A DNA stretch of 40,475 nt from Spirochaetia bacterium (lineage in GTDB: Bacteria; Spirochaetota; Spirochaetia; Sphaerochaetales; Sphaerochaetaceae). Shown piece by piece: positions 17,528 to 26,092 of the stretch (position 1 is its first letter; each line of letters begins with the position of its first letter). Location: assembly GCA_900769955.1 (NCBI GenBank), contig CAAGIP010000240.1:1-40475 (forward strand), given 5' to 3'. The notes beneath the pieces are model-generated. The model ran no database searches. It saw only the letters and a program-made list of their open reading frames with translations, and was not told the DNA's origin. Both the position numbers and the translations under genes were made by a program.

Positions 17528-18070
17528 TTACCAGTTCTTTGCAGCAATCTCGAAGTAAGCCTGGGGATGTGCACAGACAGGACATTTCTCAGGTGCGCTC
17601 TTACCGATGACGATGTGTCCGCAGTTTGAGCACTTCCAGATCATCTCACCGTCTCTTGAGAACACGATACCCTTTTCAACGTTGTTAAGCAGCTCAAGAT
17701 ATCTCTTCTCATGCTCAGCTTCGATCTTTGCAACACCTCTGAACTGTGCTGCAATTTCCTTGAAGCCTTCTTCTTCAGCTTCTTCAGCCATGCGTGCATA
17801 CATATCAGTCCACTCGAAATTCTCGCCTTCAGCTGCAGCTTTGAGGTTAGCGGCAGTTGCGGGGATCTCACCGTTCTCCTGAAGATGCTTGAACCAGAGC
17901 TTTGCATGCTCTTTCTCGTTGTCAGCTGTCTCCTCGAAGATCTTTGCGATCTGGACATAGCCTTCCTTCTTGGCCTTTGAGGCAAAGTATGTGTACTTGT
18001 TCCTTGCCTGGCTCTCTCCTGCAAATGCTTCCTGCAGGTTCTTTTCAGTCTTACTGCCCTTAAGTTCCAT
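17528..18070 (-). CDS. Rubrerythrin
   Basis: This cytoplasmic non-haem iron protein reduces hydrogen peroxide in anaerobes. The 180 residues comprise an N-terminal ferritin-like four-helix domain (1-140), with ExxxH/ExxH-type ligands visible in FAGESQARN, DNEKEHAK and KIEAEHEKR, and a C-terminal rubredoxin-like domain with C147-x2-C150 and C163-x2-C166. AAGGAG is a few bases before ATG. It lies three bases downstream of the PerR-like gene, so it is probably co-transcribed and peroxide-regulated. Confidence 0.96.
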   Translation of the reverse strand: MELKGSKTEKNLQEAFAGESQARNKYTYFASKAKKEGYVQIAKIFEETADNEKEHAKLWFKHLQENGEIPATAANLKAAAEGENFEWTDMYARMAEEAEEEGFKEIAAQFRGVAKIEAEHEKRYLELLNNVEKGIVFSRDGEMIWKCSNCGHIVIGKSAPEKCPVCAHPQAYFEIAAKNW

Positions 18071-18073
18071 TTT

Positions 18074-18469
18074 TCACTCCTTATTCTTATCCAGACAATC
18101 CTGACAGATGCCGGTAAGTATTAACTGACTCTTCTCAACGGTAAACCCCTTTTCCATCACATGCCCTTCATAGCTGAGCTCCCCTTCCATTTCATAGTCA
18201 AAGAGTCTCCTGCATACCCTGCAGAATGCGTGATGATGATCATCGGTTCTGTAATCAAATCTGTCAGGCTCGTTTCCGGGCATGCTTACTTTTCCGATCT
18301 CTCCGAGTTCGGTAAGCAGATTGAGGTTCCTGTATACCGTTCCTTTACTGATTGAAGGGTTCTTTTCGGAAACATCAAGATACACATCCTCAGCTGTCGG
18401 ATGACACTTCATCATGCGTACGGCATTCAGCACATCCTCCCTCTGTTTTGTATTTCTCAGTTCCTTCAT
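18074..18469 (-). CDS. Fur-family peroxide regulator (PerR-like)
   Basis: The protein has 131 residues: a winged helix (1-75) with the recognition segment SKGTVYRNLNLL, then a dimerisation domain with DDHHHAFC (77-83). Two CxxC pairs (C83/C86 and C122/C125) form the structural zinc site typical of PerR. Pairing with rubrerythrin supports peroxide rather than iron sensing. The promoter carries a 7-1-7 palindrome over the -10, which suggests autorepression. The Fur/PerR family is certain; PerR over Fur rests mainly on context. Confidence 0.85.
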   Translation of the reverse strand: MKELRNTKQREDVLNAVRMMKCHPTAEDVYLDVSEKNPSISKGTVYRNLNLLTELGEIGKVSMPGNEPDRFDYRTDDHHHAFCRVCRRLFDYEMEGELSYEGHVMEKGFTVEKSQLILTGICQDCLDKNKE

Positions 18470-18486
18470 ATATCCTCTTATCAGTA

Positions 18487-18525
18487 ACTATTATTAATAG
18501 TAATGTCAGTATACGCTTTTGTCAA
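18487..18525 (-). promoter_or_regulatory. perR promoter with overlapping 7-1-7 operator
   Basis: On the minus strand TTGACA (18520-18525), a 17-base spacer and TACTAT (18497-18502) form a strong promoter. The perfect palindrome ACTATTA-T-TAATAGT (18487-18501) covers most of the -10, in the same 7-1-7 layout as known PerR boxes. Confidence 0.7.
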
Positions 18526-18544
18526 CTTAACAGATCAAAATTAA

Positions 18545-18565
18545 AGGCCCGGTGATCCCGGGCCT
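18545..18565 (-). terminator. Terminator of the dnaN-jag gene block
   Basis: AGGCCCGG (18545-18552) pairs with CCGGGCCT (18558-18565). On the minus strand it is followed by TTTAATTTT. It is just after the jag stop. Confidence 0.85.
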
Positions 18566-18570
18566 CTGAA

Positions 18571-19233
18571 TCAGCTGTTCTTTACTGGAATTATCCTTAC
18601 CTGTTTGTAAAGACCTTCACCTTCACTCTTTGTCTCGACACCGTCGAAATCATTCAGGGCGGTATGAATGAGCCTTCTCTCAAACGGATTCATCGGTTCA
18701 AGCAGCTTGCTTCTGCCGGACTTTCTGACATACTCGGCGCACTTGAACGCATTGCGTACAATGTACTCCTCATGCCTCATCCTGTAATCCTCGCTGTCCA
18801 CGATGATCTTATAGTCTTCATCAAGTCTTGCGGCATATACATTGGCAAGTAGCTGGATTGCATCGAGGTTTTTGCCCTTTCTTCCGATCAGGATCGATGA
18901 ATTGGGACTTTCAATGCTGAATCCCAGCTTGTGATCCTTACGGAAGTTGATGTTGACGGTGCATTCATAGCCCATCTTCATGATAATTTCTTCAATGAAG
19001 TGAAGGATTTTTTCCTCATCCTCACTTTCACTTGCCAGAACCTGGTCTGAAAAAATCTCTTCAGGTTCTTCTTCGGGAATATGTACCCTGATCGTTACGC
19101 TTCCCTTCTTGAAGAAAGTCTTCTTCTGCTGATCTATTATCTCGACATCGAAATCATCTCTGTCCAGACCTAACTCACGGATAGCCATGTCTATGGCTTC
19201 CTGTTCTGTCTTTCCTTCAAATTCTCTGGTCAT
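18571..19233 (-). CDS. jag: Jag/KhpB RNA-binding protein
   Basis: The 220 residues have three domains in family order. These are a Jag_N domain (1-52, with EGKTEQEAIDMAI), a KH-type RNA-binding domain (about 80-155, with ILIGRKGKNLDAIQ) and an R3H domain (about 156-215, with the R-x3-H pair in RMRHE). In other bacteria Jag/KhpB binds small RNAs and mRNAs with KhpA and influences envelope growth. AAAGGA lies before the ATG. It follows yidC by 12 bases, the conserved yidC-jag order. Confidence 0.93.
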   Translation of the reverse strand: MTREFEGKTEQEAIDMAIRELGLDRDDFDVEIIDQQKKTFFKKGSVTIRVHIPEEEPEEIFSDQVLASESEDEEKILHFIEEIIMKMGYECTVNINFRKDHKLGFSIESPNSSILIGRKGKNLDAIQLLANVYAARLDEDYKIIVDSEDYRMRHEEYIVRNAFKCAEYVRKSGRSKLLEPMNPFERRLIHTALNDFDGVETKSEGEGLYKQVRIIPVKNS

Positions 19234-19245
19234 TTATCTGTCCTT

Positions 19246-20994
19246 TTATTTTTTCTTCCTGTTTCTGAACTTAATGTTCCTACTCTCATCCTTTGCCTTT
19301 ATCTCCTCTTCATACTGCTTTTTCTTTTTGGAGTTGACGTAGATCTGCTGGATGATGGAGATCGCGTTGGTAACTGACCAGTAAACAAGAAGTCCTGACG
19401 GAGCATTATAGAGCATGAAGAAGAAGATGAGCGGCATACCGTAGGTCATGAAGTTCATCATACCCTGCTGTGATGACTGTGTGCTCGTTGTCTGTGTTAT
19501 CTTCATCGAGAAGATCATCGATGCGGTATAGATGATCGGAAGCAGGTGAATCTGATTACCGAGCAGCGGAATATTGAATGAAAGAACCGCTACTGTATCA
19601 GGAACCGACAGGTCGGGAATCCATCCGGGGATGAACATTGCACCGCGCAGCTCGAAGTGGTTGTTAAGAAGTCCGTAGAGGGCAATGAATATTGGGAACT
19701 GAATGAACATCGGCAGACATGAACCCATCGGGTTAATGCCCTCTTCCTTGTAGAGCTTTGCCATTGCATTGTTCATTGCTTCAGGATTATCGGCATACTT
19801 TGCCTTGATTTCCTCAAGCTTGGGATTGAGAGCTGACATCTTTGCAGTTGATTCCATACCCTTCTTGCTTATCGGCTGAAGCATCAGCTTGATGAGCAGT
19901 GTGAGAATGATTATCGCAACACCGTAGTTGGGGATAAATCTGTAGATTAATGTGAGAGCCCATTTAAGGATCGTCTCAAGCCATCCGAGCCAGGTTGATG
20001 AATCCATTACCTTGGCAAGATGGAGGTTAGTGATATCGAATGTATTGTCATTGGCGATATCATACATGTTGAGATACTTTGTGAGTTTGGGTCCGCAGTA
20101 GAAACTGTAGACATCGGTAACGCTTGACGATGATACTCCTGTTCTGGTGATGTAGAAGGAGTTCTGCTGCTTACCGGAAGCATCCTGAGTGAATTTTACT
20201 GTGTTGCTGCTTCCGCTGGCAGGTACTCCTATGATCGCGAAGTACTTACTTGCAAGTGCTGCCCAGGAAACGCTTTCATCTGTCTGATAAACACCGTTCT
20301 TGAAGCTGACTGTCTTCTTGGAGTTCTTATCAAGCGGTGAATAGTACATCCTTCTGTAGTCGTAATTACCGCTGAGTGTTTCGAATTCAGGTCCGACCTG
20401 TGGCTCAACACCGATGGTATAAACTGAGAAAGGAAGAGCGGATCCATCAAGGGAATTAAGCGTTACGGCTATCTGGAAGAGATATTCCTCTGCCTTGCTG
20501 AATGCATATTTCTTAATTATCTCATACTGTCTTCCGTCCTGCTCGAACACCTGTGAGAAATTGACGAGAATGAGATCTTCCCTTTCCTCTATGCTGTGGC
20601 TGAATGCATCTGTTATCGGTGATGAAGTATCATTTGAACGGTATATGAGGAAGGCATTTCCCTTTCCTCCTTCCTTAAGCAGGATTTCAACAGGCTCCTT
20701 GGAAGAATCAAGATGTTTCTTCATCTTTATGCTGCTTACGGAAGCACCGTAGGGATCGAATGTAACGGTCATTGCATCGGTTTCAACCGTGAACTGACTT
20801 GTATCCGTTACTGCGTTCCTGGGAACTGCCGGACTTGATATTATTGAACTTACAACAGAGTTTTCCTCAGTAACTGTCTGTTCCTCTGTCTGTGCAACTG
20901 CAGTATCCATCGGGAAGAAGACAGTCTGAACCGTCATTCCCACTGTAATTACTATTACTGAAAGTATGATTGCAAGAATAGTATTCCTATCCAT
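19246..20994 (-). CDS. yidC: Membrane protein insertase YidC
   Basis: The 582 residues make the long Gram-negative-type form. It has an N-terminal membrane anchor (about 5-27), a large periplasmic domain (about 50-345), and the conserved insertase core with five helices from about residue 350. Motifs seen include PNYGVAIIILT, KLMLQPISKKGM and MGSCLPMFIQFPIFIALY, with the conserved R in the core groove region near FELRGAM. YidC inserts and folds inner-membrane proteins with or without SecYEG. The C-terminal tail is strongly basic (RNRKKK), as expected for ribosome contact. AAGGAG precedes ATG. There is no yidD in the 83-base gap to rnpA. Confidence 0.96.
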   Translation of the reverse strand: MDRNTILAIILSVIVITVGMTVQTVFFPMDTAVAQTEEQTVTEENSVVSSIISSPAVPRNAVTDTSQFTVETDAMTVTFDPYGASVSSIKMKKHLDSSKEPVEILLKEGGKGNAFLIYRSNDTSSPITDAFSHSIEEREDLILVNFSQVFEQDGRQYEIIKKYAFSKAEEYLFQIAVTLNSLDGSALPFSVYTIGVEPQVGPEFETLSGNYDYRRMYYSPLDKNSKKTVSFKNGVYQTDESVSWAALASKYFAIIGVPASGSSNTVKFTQDASGKQQNSFYITRTGVSSSSVTDVYSFYCGPKLTKYLNMYDIANDNTFDITNLHLAKVMDSSTWLGWLETILKWALTLIYRFIPNYGVAIIILTLLIKLMLQPISKKGMESTAKMSALNPKLEEIKAKYADNPEAMNNAMAKLYKEEGINPMGSCLPMFIQFPIFIALYGLLNNHFELRGAMFIPGWIPDLSVPDTVAVLSFNIPLLGNQIHLLPIIYTASMIFSMKITQTTSTQSSQQGMMNFMTYGMPLIFFFMLYNAPSGLLVYWSVTNAISIIQQIYVNSKKKKQYEEEIKAKDESRNIKFRNRKKK

Positions 20995-21077
20995 TTTATC
21001 TCCTTGAACTATGGCCTGTAGAATAATCGGAAAGATAGGAATATGAACTCTGCAAGAAGAGGGAATAGGAGCAATTC

Positions 21078-21437
21078 TCAGCGGATCCTGTCCAGCAAAC
21101 CGTAGAATTTGGACTCAAGCAAGGAATAGCTGAGAACCTTTCCAGGATATACTACTAAGGCGATATCATGACATTTTTCATTTTCTGAAGCAGTACCGCT
21201 GATTATCCTGCCCGGATAGAGACGGAAAAGTTCCTTGCATCTCCTCCTGATTTTATTTCTCTCTACTGCATTTCCATAGTGCTTTGCAGGTATGATGATG
21301 AAGCGGTCGAAATGACAGGTGTTCTCTATAAAGGCCAATCGCATTCCCTTACAGGAAACTGCAGTCCCCTGTCTGAAAATGCGATCGATATCCTGCTTCT
21401 TACGAATTATCTCTGTCTTAGAAAGGTTTCTTCTCAT
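21078..21437 (-). CDS. rnpA: Ribonuclease P protein component
   Basis: The 119 residues form the basic protein subunit that helps RNase P RNA bind and cleave 5' leaders of pre-tRNA. The family RNR-type motif reads GNAVERNKIRRRCKE in the middle of the protein. The N-terminal LSKTEIIRKKQDIDRIF is the usual leader-binding start. Its ATG lies inside the last codons of rpmH, overlapping it by 20 bases, so translation is probably coupled. No RNase P RNA gene was seen in the window. Confidence 0.93.
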   Translation of the reverse strand: MRRNLSKTEIIRKKQDIDRIFRQGTAVSCKGMRLAFIENTCHFDRFIIIPAKHYGNAVERNKIRRRCKELFRLYPGRIISGTASENEKCHDIALVVYPGKVLSYSLLESKFYGLLDRIR

Positions 21438-21585
21438 CAGAAACTGTTAAGCTGTGTCTGCCCTTTGCTCTGCGGCGAGCGAGGACCAGGCGTCCGCCTT
21501 TGGTAGCCATGCGTGCACGGAAACCGAATTTTCTGGTTCTCTTTGTCTTACTGGGCTGATAGGTTCTTTTTCCTTTGTAACTCAT
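21418..21585 (-). CDS. rpmH: 50S ribosomal protein L34
   Basis: The protein has 55 residues and is highly basic. KRTYQPSK and the RTRKFGFRARMATKGGR core are unmistakable L34, followed by VLARRRAKGRHSLTVSD and a short extension EKKPF. The last 20 bases also encode the start of rnpA in another frame. TGGAGTG lies seven bases before the ATG (21585). L34 normally ends near the SD of LTVSD, so the extension looks like a by-product of the overlap. Confidence 0.95.
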   Translation of the reverse strand: MSYKGKRTYQPSKTKRTRKFGFRARMATKGGRLVLARRRAKGRHSLTVSDEKKPF

Positions 21586-21656
21586 GAATTCACTCCATTA
21601 TTTCTTTGCGTGAAGCGCAGATTTTCTTACTTACGGACAAAATCGTCCGATTTGCA

Positions 21657-21685
21657 ACTTTATATCGGATAAGAAAAATGGTCAA
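21657..21685 (-). promoter_or_regulatory. Promoter upstream of rpmH
   Basis: On the minus strand TTGACC (21680-21685), a 17-base spacer and TAAAGT (21657-21662) predict a leader of about 65 bases. That leader contains a small hairpin (CGGAC/GTCCG). It would allow rpmH-rnpA-yidC-jag expression apart from the upstream genes. Confidence 0.5.
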
Positions 21686-21688
21686 TAT

Positions 21689-21979
21689 CTAAGACAGATG
21701 TATCCTCACATTTTTTATCTCATAGCGGGGAAAAAGCTCATGAATCCTGTCAGTTATCTGCTTCTGACGCATCATGAAAGCATTTCTGTATGCCGGATGA
21801 TCGATACTGACCTCCATATTTTCCACATCGATGGTTTCAAGCCTGACATGAGGAAAAAGTACAGGGCCCACTATATCCTTCCACTTCAGGACAACTGCCT
21901 CATCACCGAAAGCCTCCTCAATCTTCCTGCGGTAAATACTCATGTACTCCCCGACGGAGACCTCACTACCTCTTTTCAA
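21689..21979 (-). CDS. DciA-like protein (DUF721)
   Basis: The protein has 96 residues. The KH-like DUF721 pattern is visible: W-KDIVGP near residue 38, VxxxxMEVSIDHPAYRNAFM in the middle and IxELFPRYEIKNVRI near the end. DUF721 proteins of the DciA type load the replicative helicase in bacteria without DnaC or DnaI. The position between recF and rpmH at the origin fits that role, which is inferred here. Its start overlaps the recF stop by 14 bases. Confidence 0.78.
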   Translation of the reverse strand: MKRGSEVSVGEYMSIYRRKIEEAFGDEAVVLKWKDIVGPVLFPHVRLETIDVENMEVSIDHPAYRNAFMMRQKQITDRIHELFPRYEIKNVRIHLS

Positions 21980-23045
21980 GTATCCCTCCCTTTACATCAT
22001 AAACCATGAGATGACCTTCCCTTTCATCAAAATACCGTTCATTGGGAAGAAAAGTATAGAAGGCCTGACTGTAATGAGTGAGTTCAGATAGAAATGCAGC
22101 CCTTTTTGTGCTGTCCAGTTCCAGAAGTACGTCATCAAGCAGCAGTATGGGATCCTTTCCGGTATGCTCCCGGAAGAACTGTGTCTCGGCAACCCTGAAA
22201 AGCAGGGATGCAAGTCTTATCTGTCCCGTTGATCCTGTAAGCAGCAGGGGACCGTTTTCATCATTAACCGTGAATCTGTCACGGTGCACGCCCGATGTCG
22301 TCGTCAGCAGTTTCATGTCACGGTCAGCTGTCTGTTCAAGATATTCACAGATTTCATCTGGTGTCGAGTAATCCTCCCATGATGAACGGTAACTTACTGT
22401 GATGTTCTTATCCGTTCCTGATATTCTCCTGTAAAGGTCGGGAAATATCTCATTGAACTCCTTCACGAGATTACGTCTTGATTTCATAAGCTCAATTCCA
22501 TAGGATGCAAGTCTTCCGTTGTAGAACGGAAGCAGATCCCTTCTGGAATTCTTTATAGCCGCATTCCGCTGATCCAGGATGGCTCTGTATGCCCTTAATG
22601 ACGTGAGATAAACAGGATCATACATGCTCATCGTCTGATCGAAGAATTTTCTCCTGTTTTCAGGCTCTCCCTTTATGAAGTCAATATCTTCATGAGTGAA
22701 AACGATACAGGGAAAAAGATAGATAAGATCCTTTCTGTCCCTGATATCCTTTCCGTTCACGGTGATTCTTCTTTTTCCATTCTCAAATGAAAAGATGACA
22801 TCATAAATCTCATCATCTTCTTCAAGCCTTGCCGCAAGAGACATCGTTCTCTCCGGGATTTTAATCATGTCACGGCTGTTTACCGTCCTGAATGAATTAC
22901 CGTAACAGACTGTATACACTGATTCCAGGATATTGGTCTTTCCCTGACCGTTTATCCCTTCAAGAATGATATCGTCCCCGCTGAAAGGGACGATACCGTC
23001 TTTTATGTTTCTGAAGTTGTAGTATTTTATGCTTTTTATCTGCAT
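21966..23045 (-). CDS. recF: DNA replication and repair protein RecF
   Basis: The protein has 359 residues, the normal length. Walker A is GINGQGKT (30-37), the signature region is LLTGSTGQIRLASLLF, and Walker B is PILLLDDVLLELD at about 300. RecF is an SMC-like ATPase that, with RecO and RecR, loads RecA at single-strand gaps. It follows dnaN by three bases and overlaps the DUF721 gene by 14, the usual origin cluster arrangement. Confidence 0.97.
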   Translation of the reverse strand: MQIKSIKYYNFRNIKDGIVPFSGDDIILEGINGQGKTNILESVYTVCYGNSFRTVNSRDMIKIPERTMSLAARLEEDDEIYDVIFSFENGKRRITVNGKDIRDRKDLIYLFPCIVFTHEDIDFIKGEPENRRKFFDQTMSMYDPVYLTSLRAYRAILDQRNAAIKNSRRDLLPFYNGRLASYGIELMKSRRNLVKEFNEIFPDLYRRISGTDKNITVSYRSSWEDYSTPDEICEYLEQTADRDMKLLTTTSGVHRDRFTVNDENGPLLLTGSTGQIRLASLLFRVAETQFFREHTGKDPILLLDDVLLELDSTKRAAFLSELTHYSQAFYTFLPNERYFDEREGHLMVYDVKGGILEKR

Positions 23046-23048
23046 TGC

Positions 23049-24155
23049 TCAGGCATGCATAGGCATGATGATAAAGATGTAATCCTTCTCAGGATCAGGG
23101 AAGATGGCCATTGCAGTCGTTGCGGAGTTGAAGCAGATACGGAAGTAATCGGTATCGATCTTCTTCAGTGATGATACAAGGAAGTTATTGTTGAAAGTGA
23201 TGTTTGCTTCAGGTCCGTTATACTCGCACGATACTATTTCCTTTGCATCACCTACATCACTGGTTTCACCGCTGAGCATTATTCCGTCAGCCCTGAGCTC
23301 GAGGAAGATCTTCTTTGAGTTGCTTTCGACGAAAATTGATACCCTGTTCAGCGCTTCAAGCATTTCGGAAACCTTTACCTTGCATTCATAGTTGAAGCTT
23401 GGCGGAATTACCCTCTGGTAAGCGGGATAGTTACCCGTGATAAGTGATGAATATATTAAATGTCCGTTGATCTGGGCAAAGATGTGAGTATCCGTGATCA
23501 TAAGTGAGAATAGACCTTCACCAAGTCCGATGGTCCTCAGTATCTGAAGGAACTTGACGGGAATAATCGAAGAACGGAAATCCGGTATTTCCTGTTCAAA
23601 GCTCTTTCTGATGCAGCTGAGTCTCTTGCTGTCGGTCGCAACCATCACAACCTGATCTTCTTTCTTCTCAAGGAAAACACCGGTAAGGAAGAATTTGGAC
23701 TCATCTGTTCCGACTGCGAATGCGGTTTTGTCGACCATGTCGAAGAAATCACGCTGTGAAAGTGAGAAGAAAGCTGTTTCATCATATGAAAGCAGCTCAG
23801 GGAAGTGCTCTGCACTGATCGTCCTGATGTTGAAGTTGATGCTCTTGCTGTCCTTAATGGGTGTAATCTTCATTTTATCTTTTTCTTCCGAGAATTCAAT
23901 GTCAACGGAAGGAAGTGACTTGAGAACCTGAAGGAACTTGTCGCACGTAACGGTTGTTGATCCGGGGACATCCGTTGAAACGGGAAAAGATGTGATGAAA
24001 CCGAGCTTTCCGTCAGTTCCCTTTATTGTAAGGACGTTCTGATAGTTTTCCAGCAGTATATTGGAAGATATGGAGAGAGAATTCCTCTGGCTCGTGAAAT
24101 TGCTGGCATATTCCACTTCCTTAAGTATGGTATCTTTAGGACAAATAAACTTCAT
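23049..24155 (-). CDS. dnaN: DNA polymerase III beta subunit (sliding clamp)
   Basis: The 368 residues fit three clamp domains. The start MKFICPKDTILKEVEYAS is typical, KRLSCIRK marks the middle domain and the C terminus IFIIMPMHA is close to the canonical MPMR(L) end. The dimeric ring tethers polymerase III to DNA. GAGGAG lies about 14 bases before ATG, which is far; a TATTAT seven bases before the ATG could instead be a promoter element. It leads the recF-dciA block. Confidence 0.97.
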   Translation of the reverse strand: MKFICPKDTILKEVEYASNFTSQRNSLSISSNILLENYQNVLTIKGTDGKLGFITSFPVSTDVPGSTTVTCDKFLQVLKSLPSVDIEFSEEKDKMKITPIKDSKSINFNIRTISAEHFPELLSYDETAFFSLSQRDFFDMVDKTAFAVGTDESKFFLTGVFLEKKEDQVVMVATDSKRLSCIRKSFEQEIPDFRSSIIPVKFLQILRTIGLGEGLFSLMITDTHIFAQINGHLIYSSLITGNYPAYQRVIPPSFNYECKVKVSEMLEALNRVSIFVESNSKKIFLELRADGIMLSGETSDVGDAKEIVSCEYNGPEANITFNNNFLVSSLKKIDTDYFRICFNSATTAMAIFPDPEKDYIFIIMPMHA

Positions 24156-24239
24156 ATTAAAAATAATAACTCCTCTTCTTCGAATATCATTACTGTTATT
24201 ATAAAGGATAAATCAGTTTAGTAATAGTGATATTATAGG

Positions 24240-24490
24240 ATTTTTAATTGTTGAAAACATTTTTATTCATTGCATTGGAAAAGATTACATTGTTGAAAAC
24301 CCTTATGGAAAAGCTGTTGATAATTTTTTCTGTCTGTTGAAAATGCGGAAAAAAATGAAAAAAAGAAAAAGTTTTCAGACTTATCAACAAAACGGGTGTC
24401 GTTTATTAACAGGTTATCAGAGTCTTTTCAACAGCATTTCAACAGGTTTTCAGCATTGTTTTCAACAGATGATGTGGAAAACCCTGGAAT
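24240..24490. other. Probable oriC: DnaA-box cluster between dnaA and dnaN
   Basis: The gap of about 430 bases holds six exact TTTTC(A/C)ACA boxes: minus strand at 24249, 24291, 24335 and 24473; plus strand at 24425 and 24459. Two TTATCAACA boxes lie at 24315 (minus) and 24381 (plus), with near matches at 24403 and 24436. AT-rich sequence at 24170-24250 could be the unwinding element. The dnaA-dnaN gap is the usual origin site, and gene orientation to the left of it is leading-strand. Origin function is inferred. Confidence 0.75.
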
Positions 24491-24493
24491 GTG

Positions 24494-24524
24494 AAAAAAG
24501 CAGACAGGTTGGTTACTATCTGCT
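24494..24524 (-). terminator. Terminator of dnaA
   Basis: On the minus strand AGCAGA (pairing 24519-24524 with 24499-24504) is followed by six T residues. It separates dnaA transcription from the DnaA-box array and dnaN. Confidence 0.75.
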
Positions 24525-24586
24525 TTTGATGGTATATAATAGATTATCTTATACAAATATTTGAACTATATTAATTCTTCAGGATA

Positions 24587-25933
24587 TCATTTGGCTTTGG
24601 CCCTGATATTGTTTTCCAGAGTGTCGAGAGCAGCTGCCAGATCGGAATTTTCCTTCCTTTCCTTATCGACCTTGTCTATTGAGTGTGTTATCGTTGAGTG
24701 GTCGCGGTCGAAGTAATTTCCTATCTCCGTTGTGGAATACTGTGTGATCTTCCTGGTGAGATATATGGCCATGTTCCTTGCATCCTTGATGATGGCGGTG
24801 CGCTTCTTACCCTTCAGTTCACTTGTTTCGATGTTGTAGTAGGAAGCAACCTCCCTTACTATAGTGCTGATTGAGATATCCTGTTCGCTGGCCATGGGAA
24901 CTGATATGAGGTTCTTGAGCTGTTCCTGTGCGATTTCAAGCGTGATGTTGGTTTTGATCAGCTTTGAATAAGCAATGAGGGTCGTGAGAGAGCCTTCGAG
25001 ATCACGGACATTGGTCTTTATGTTCTCAGCCATATACGTGATTACCGAGTCATAAATCTTAACGTTCTGATTTTCGCACTTCTTCTTGAGTATTGCCACC
25101 CTTGTCTCATAGTCAGGTGCCTTGAGATTAAGGTTGAGGCCTCTGGTGAATCTGGATTTAAGTCTGTCCGTGAAGCCTTTCAGCTCGCTTATGGGACGGT
25201 CGCAGGTGAATATTATCTGCTTGTTTGATTCATAAAGGTCATTGAATGTGTGGAAAAGCTCTTCCTGTGTTGAAATCTTTTCCTGCAGGAAGTGGATATC
25301 ATCTATGAGAAGCACATCTGCCTTTCTGTACTTGATCCTGAAGGAAGAAGCGTTCTTCTGCTGAAGTGAGTTAATGAAATCATTTGTGAAGGTTTCCGCT
25401 GTCACGTAGATGACCTTTTTTCTCGGATTTTCCTTCTCAATATAGTTACCGACGGACTGCAGCAGATGGGTCTTTCCCAGTCCTACACCTCCGTAGATGA
25501 GACAGGGGTTAAAGTTGATGCCCGGATGCATGGCTATGGCCTTTGCTGCATTGTAAGCGAAGTTTGTGTTCTCACATGGTATGAAGCTTTCAAAGGTATA
25601 GATCGGGTTCAGATAGGAAGTTCTTTTAGGGGCCTCCTCCTGAACAGGGGGAAGAACGACGGGTTCCGGTTCTTCTTCTTCTTCCTTATCATCAGCCTCT
25701 CCAATGATTGTTTCTATCTCTATGTGGGTTCCTGCCAGATCGTCAAGCACGCTCTGGAGCTCACTTTTGCAGTAGCTGTTGAAGTTATTAAGATACATCT
25801 TCGTGGCAAAAACAAGCGTTATGGAATCCTTGCCTTCCTTCTTGAAGGAGGCATTTGAGAGCCATATCTGCTTTCCCTTCTGTATCCTGCCCTGAGTTTC
25901 CTCCAGGGCCTCAAAATAATAGTCTTTCAGCAT
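24587..25933 (-). CDS. dnaA: Chromosomal replication initiator DnaA
   Basis: The 448 residues have four domains: an N-terminal helicase/dimer domain (1-75), an acidic linker (80-105, run of Glu), the AAA+ domain with Walker A GGVGLGKT (148-155) and Walker B LLIDD (208-212), and a C-terminal helix-turn-helix. The DNA-binding signature reads FDRDHSTITHSI, where most DnaA have GGRDHTTVxHA; the local boxes are TTTTC(A/C)ACA rather than TTATCCACA. AAAGGA lies about seven bases before ATG. It is divergent from gyrB. Confidence 0.98.
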   Translation of the reverse strand: MLKDYYFEALEETQGRIQKGKQIWLSNASFKKEGKDSITLVFATKMYLNNFNSYCKSELQSVLDDLAGTHIEIETIIGEADDKEEEEEPEPVVLPPVQEEAPKRTSYLNPIYTFESFIPCENTNFAYNAAKAIAMHPGINFNPCLIYGGVGLGKTHLLQSVGNYIEKENPRKKVIYVTAETFTNDFINSLQQKNASSFRIKYRKADVLLIDDIHFLQEKISTQEELFHTFNDLYESNKQIIFTCDRPISELKGFTDRLKSRFTRGLNLNLKAPDYETRVAILKKKCENQNVKIYDSVITYMAENIKTNVRDLEGSLTTLIAYSKLIKTNITLEIAQEQLKNLISVPMASEQDISISTIVREVASYYNIETSELKGKKRTAIIKDARNMAIYLTRKITQYSTTEIGNYFDRDHSTITHSIDKVDKERKENSDLAAALDTLENNIRAKAK

Positions 25934-25953
25934 TGGAAAATCCTTTGAAAATT

Positions 25954-25982
25954 AATTTACCATAATAAAAGTTCCTTCTCAA
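25954..25982 (-). promoter_or_regulatory. dnaA promoter
   Basis: On the minus strand TTGAGA (25977-25982), a 17-base spacer and TAAATT (25954-25959), with TG just ahead of it as in an extended -10, give a leader of about 14 bases carrying the ribosome site. Confidence 0.6.
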
Positions 25983-26092
25983 TTGCTGTTTTTGGGTAAC
26001 CGGAAGGGGGTTAAAGTTGTTTTACGATTTCTGATAATAATAATTTCTTATTATATATAAAGTTATATAACTGGTGATTTTAATTGACCTTC

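Noticed and set aside
20995..21077. Missing yidD between rnpA and yidC
   Set aside because: The gap of 83 bases is too short for yidD and shows no remnant; absence at this place is not informative about the whole genome.
24155..24180. dnaN as a further leaderless gene (TATTAT seven bases before ATG)
   Set aside because: A GAGGAG site is present 14 bases upstream and no convincing -35 fits the spacing, so it was left out of the leaderless set.
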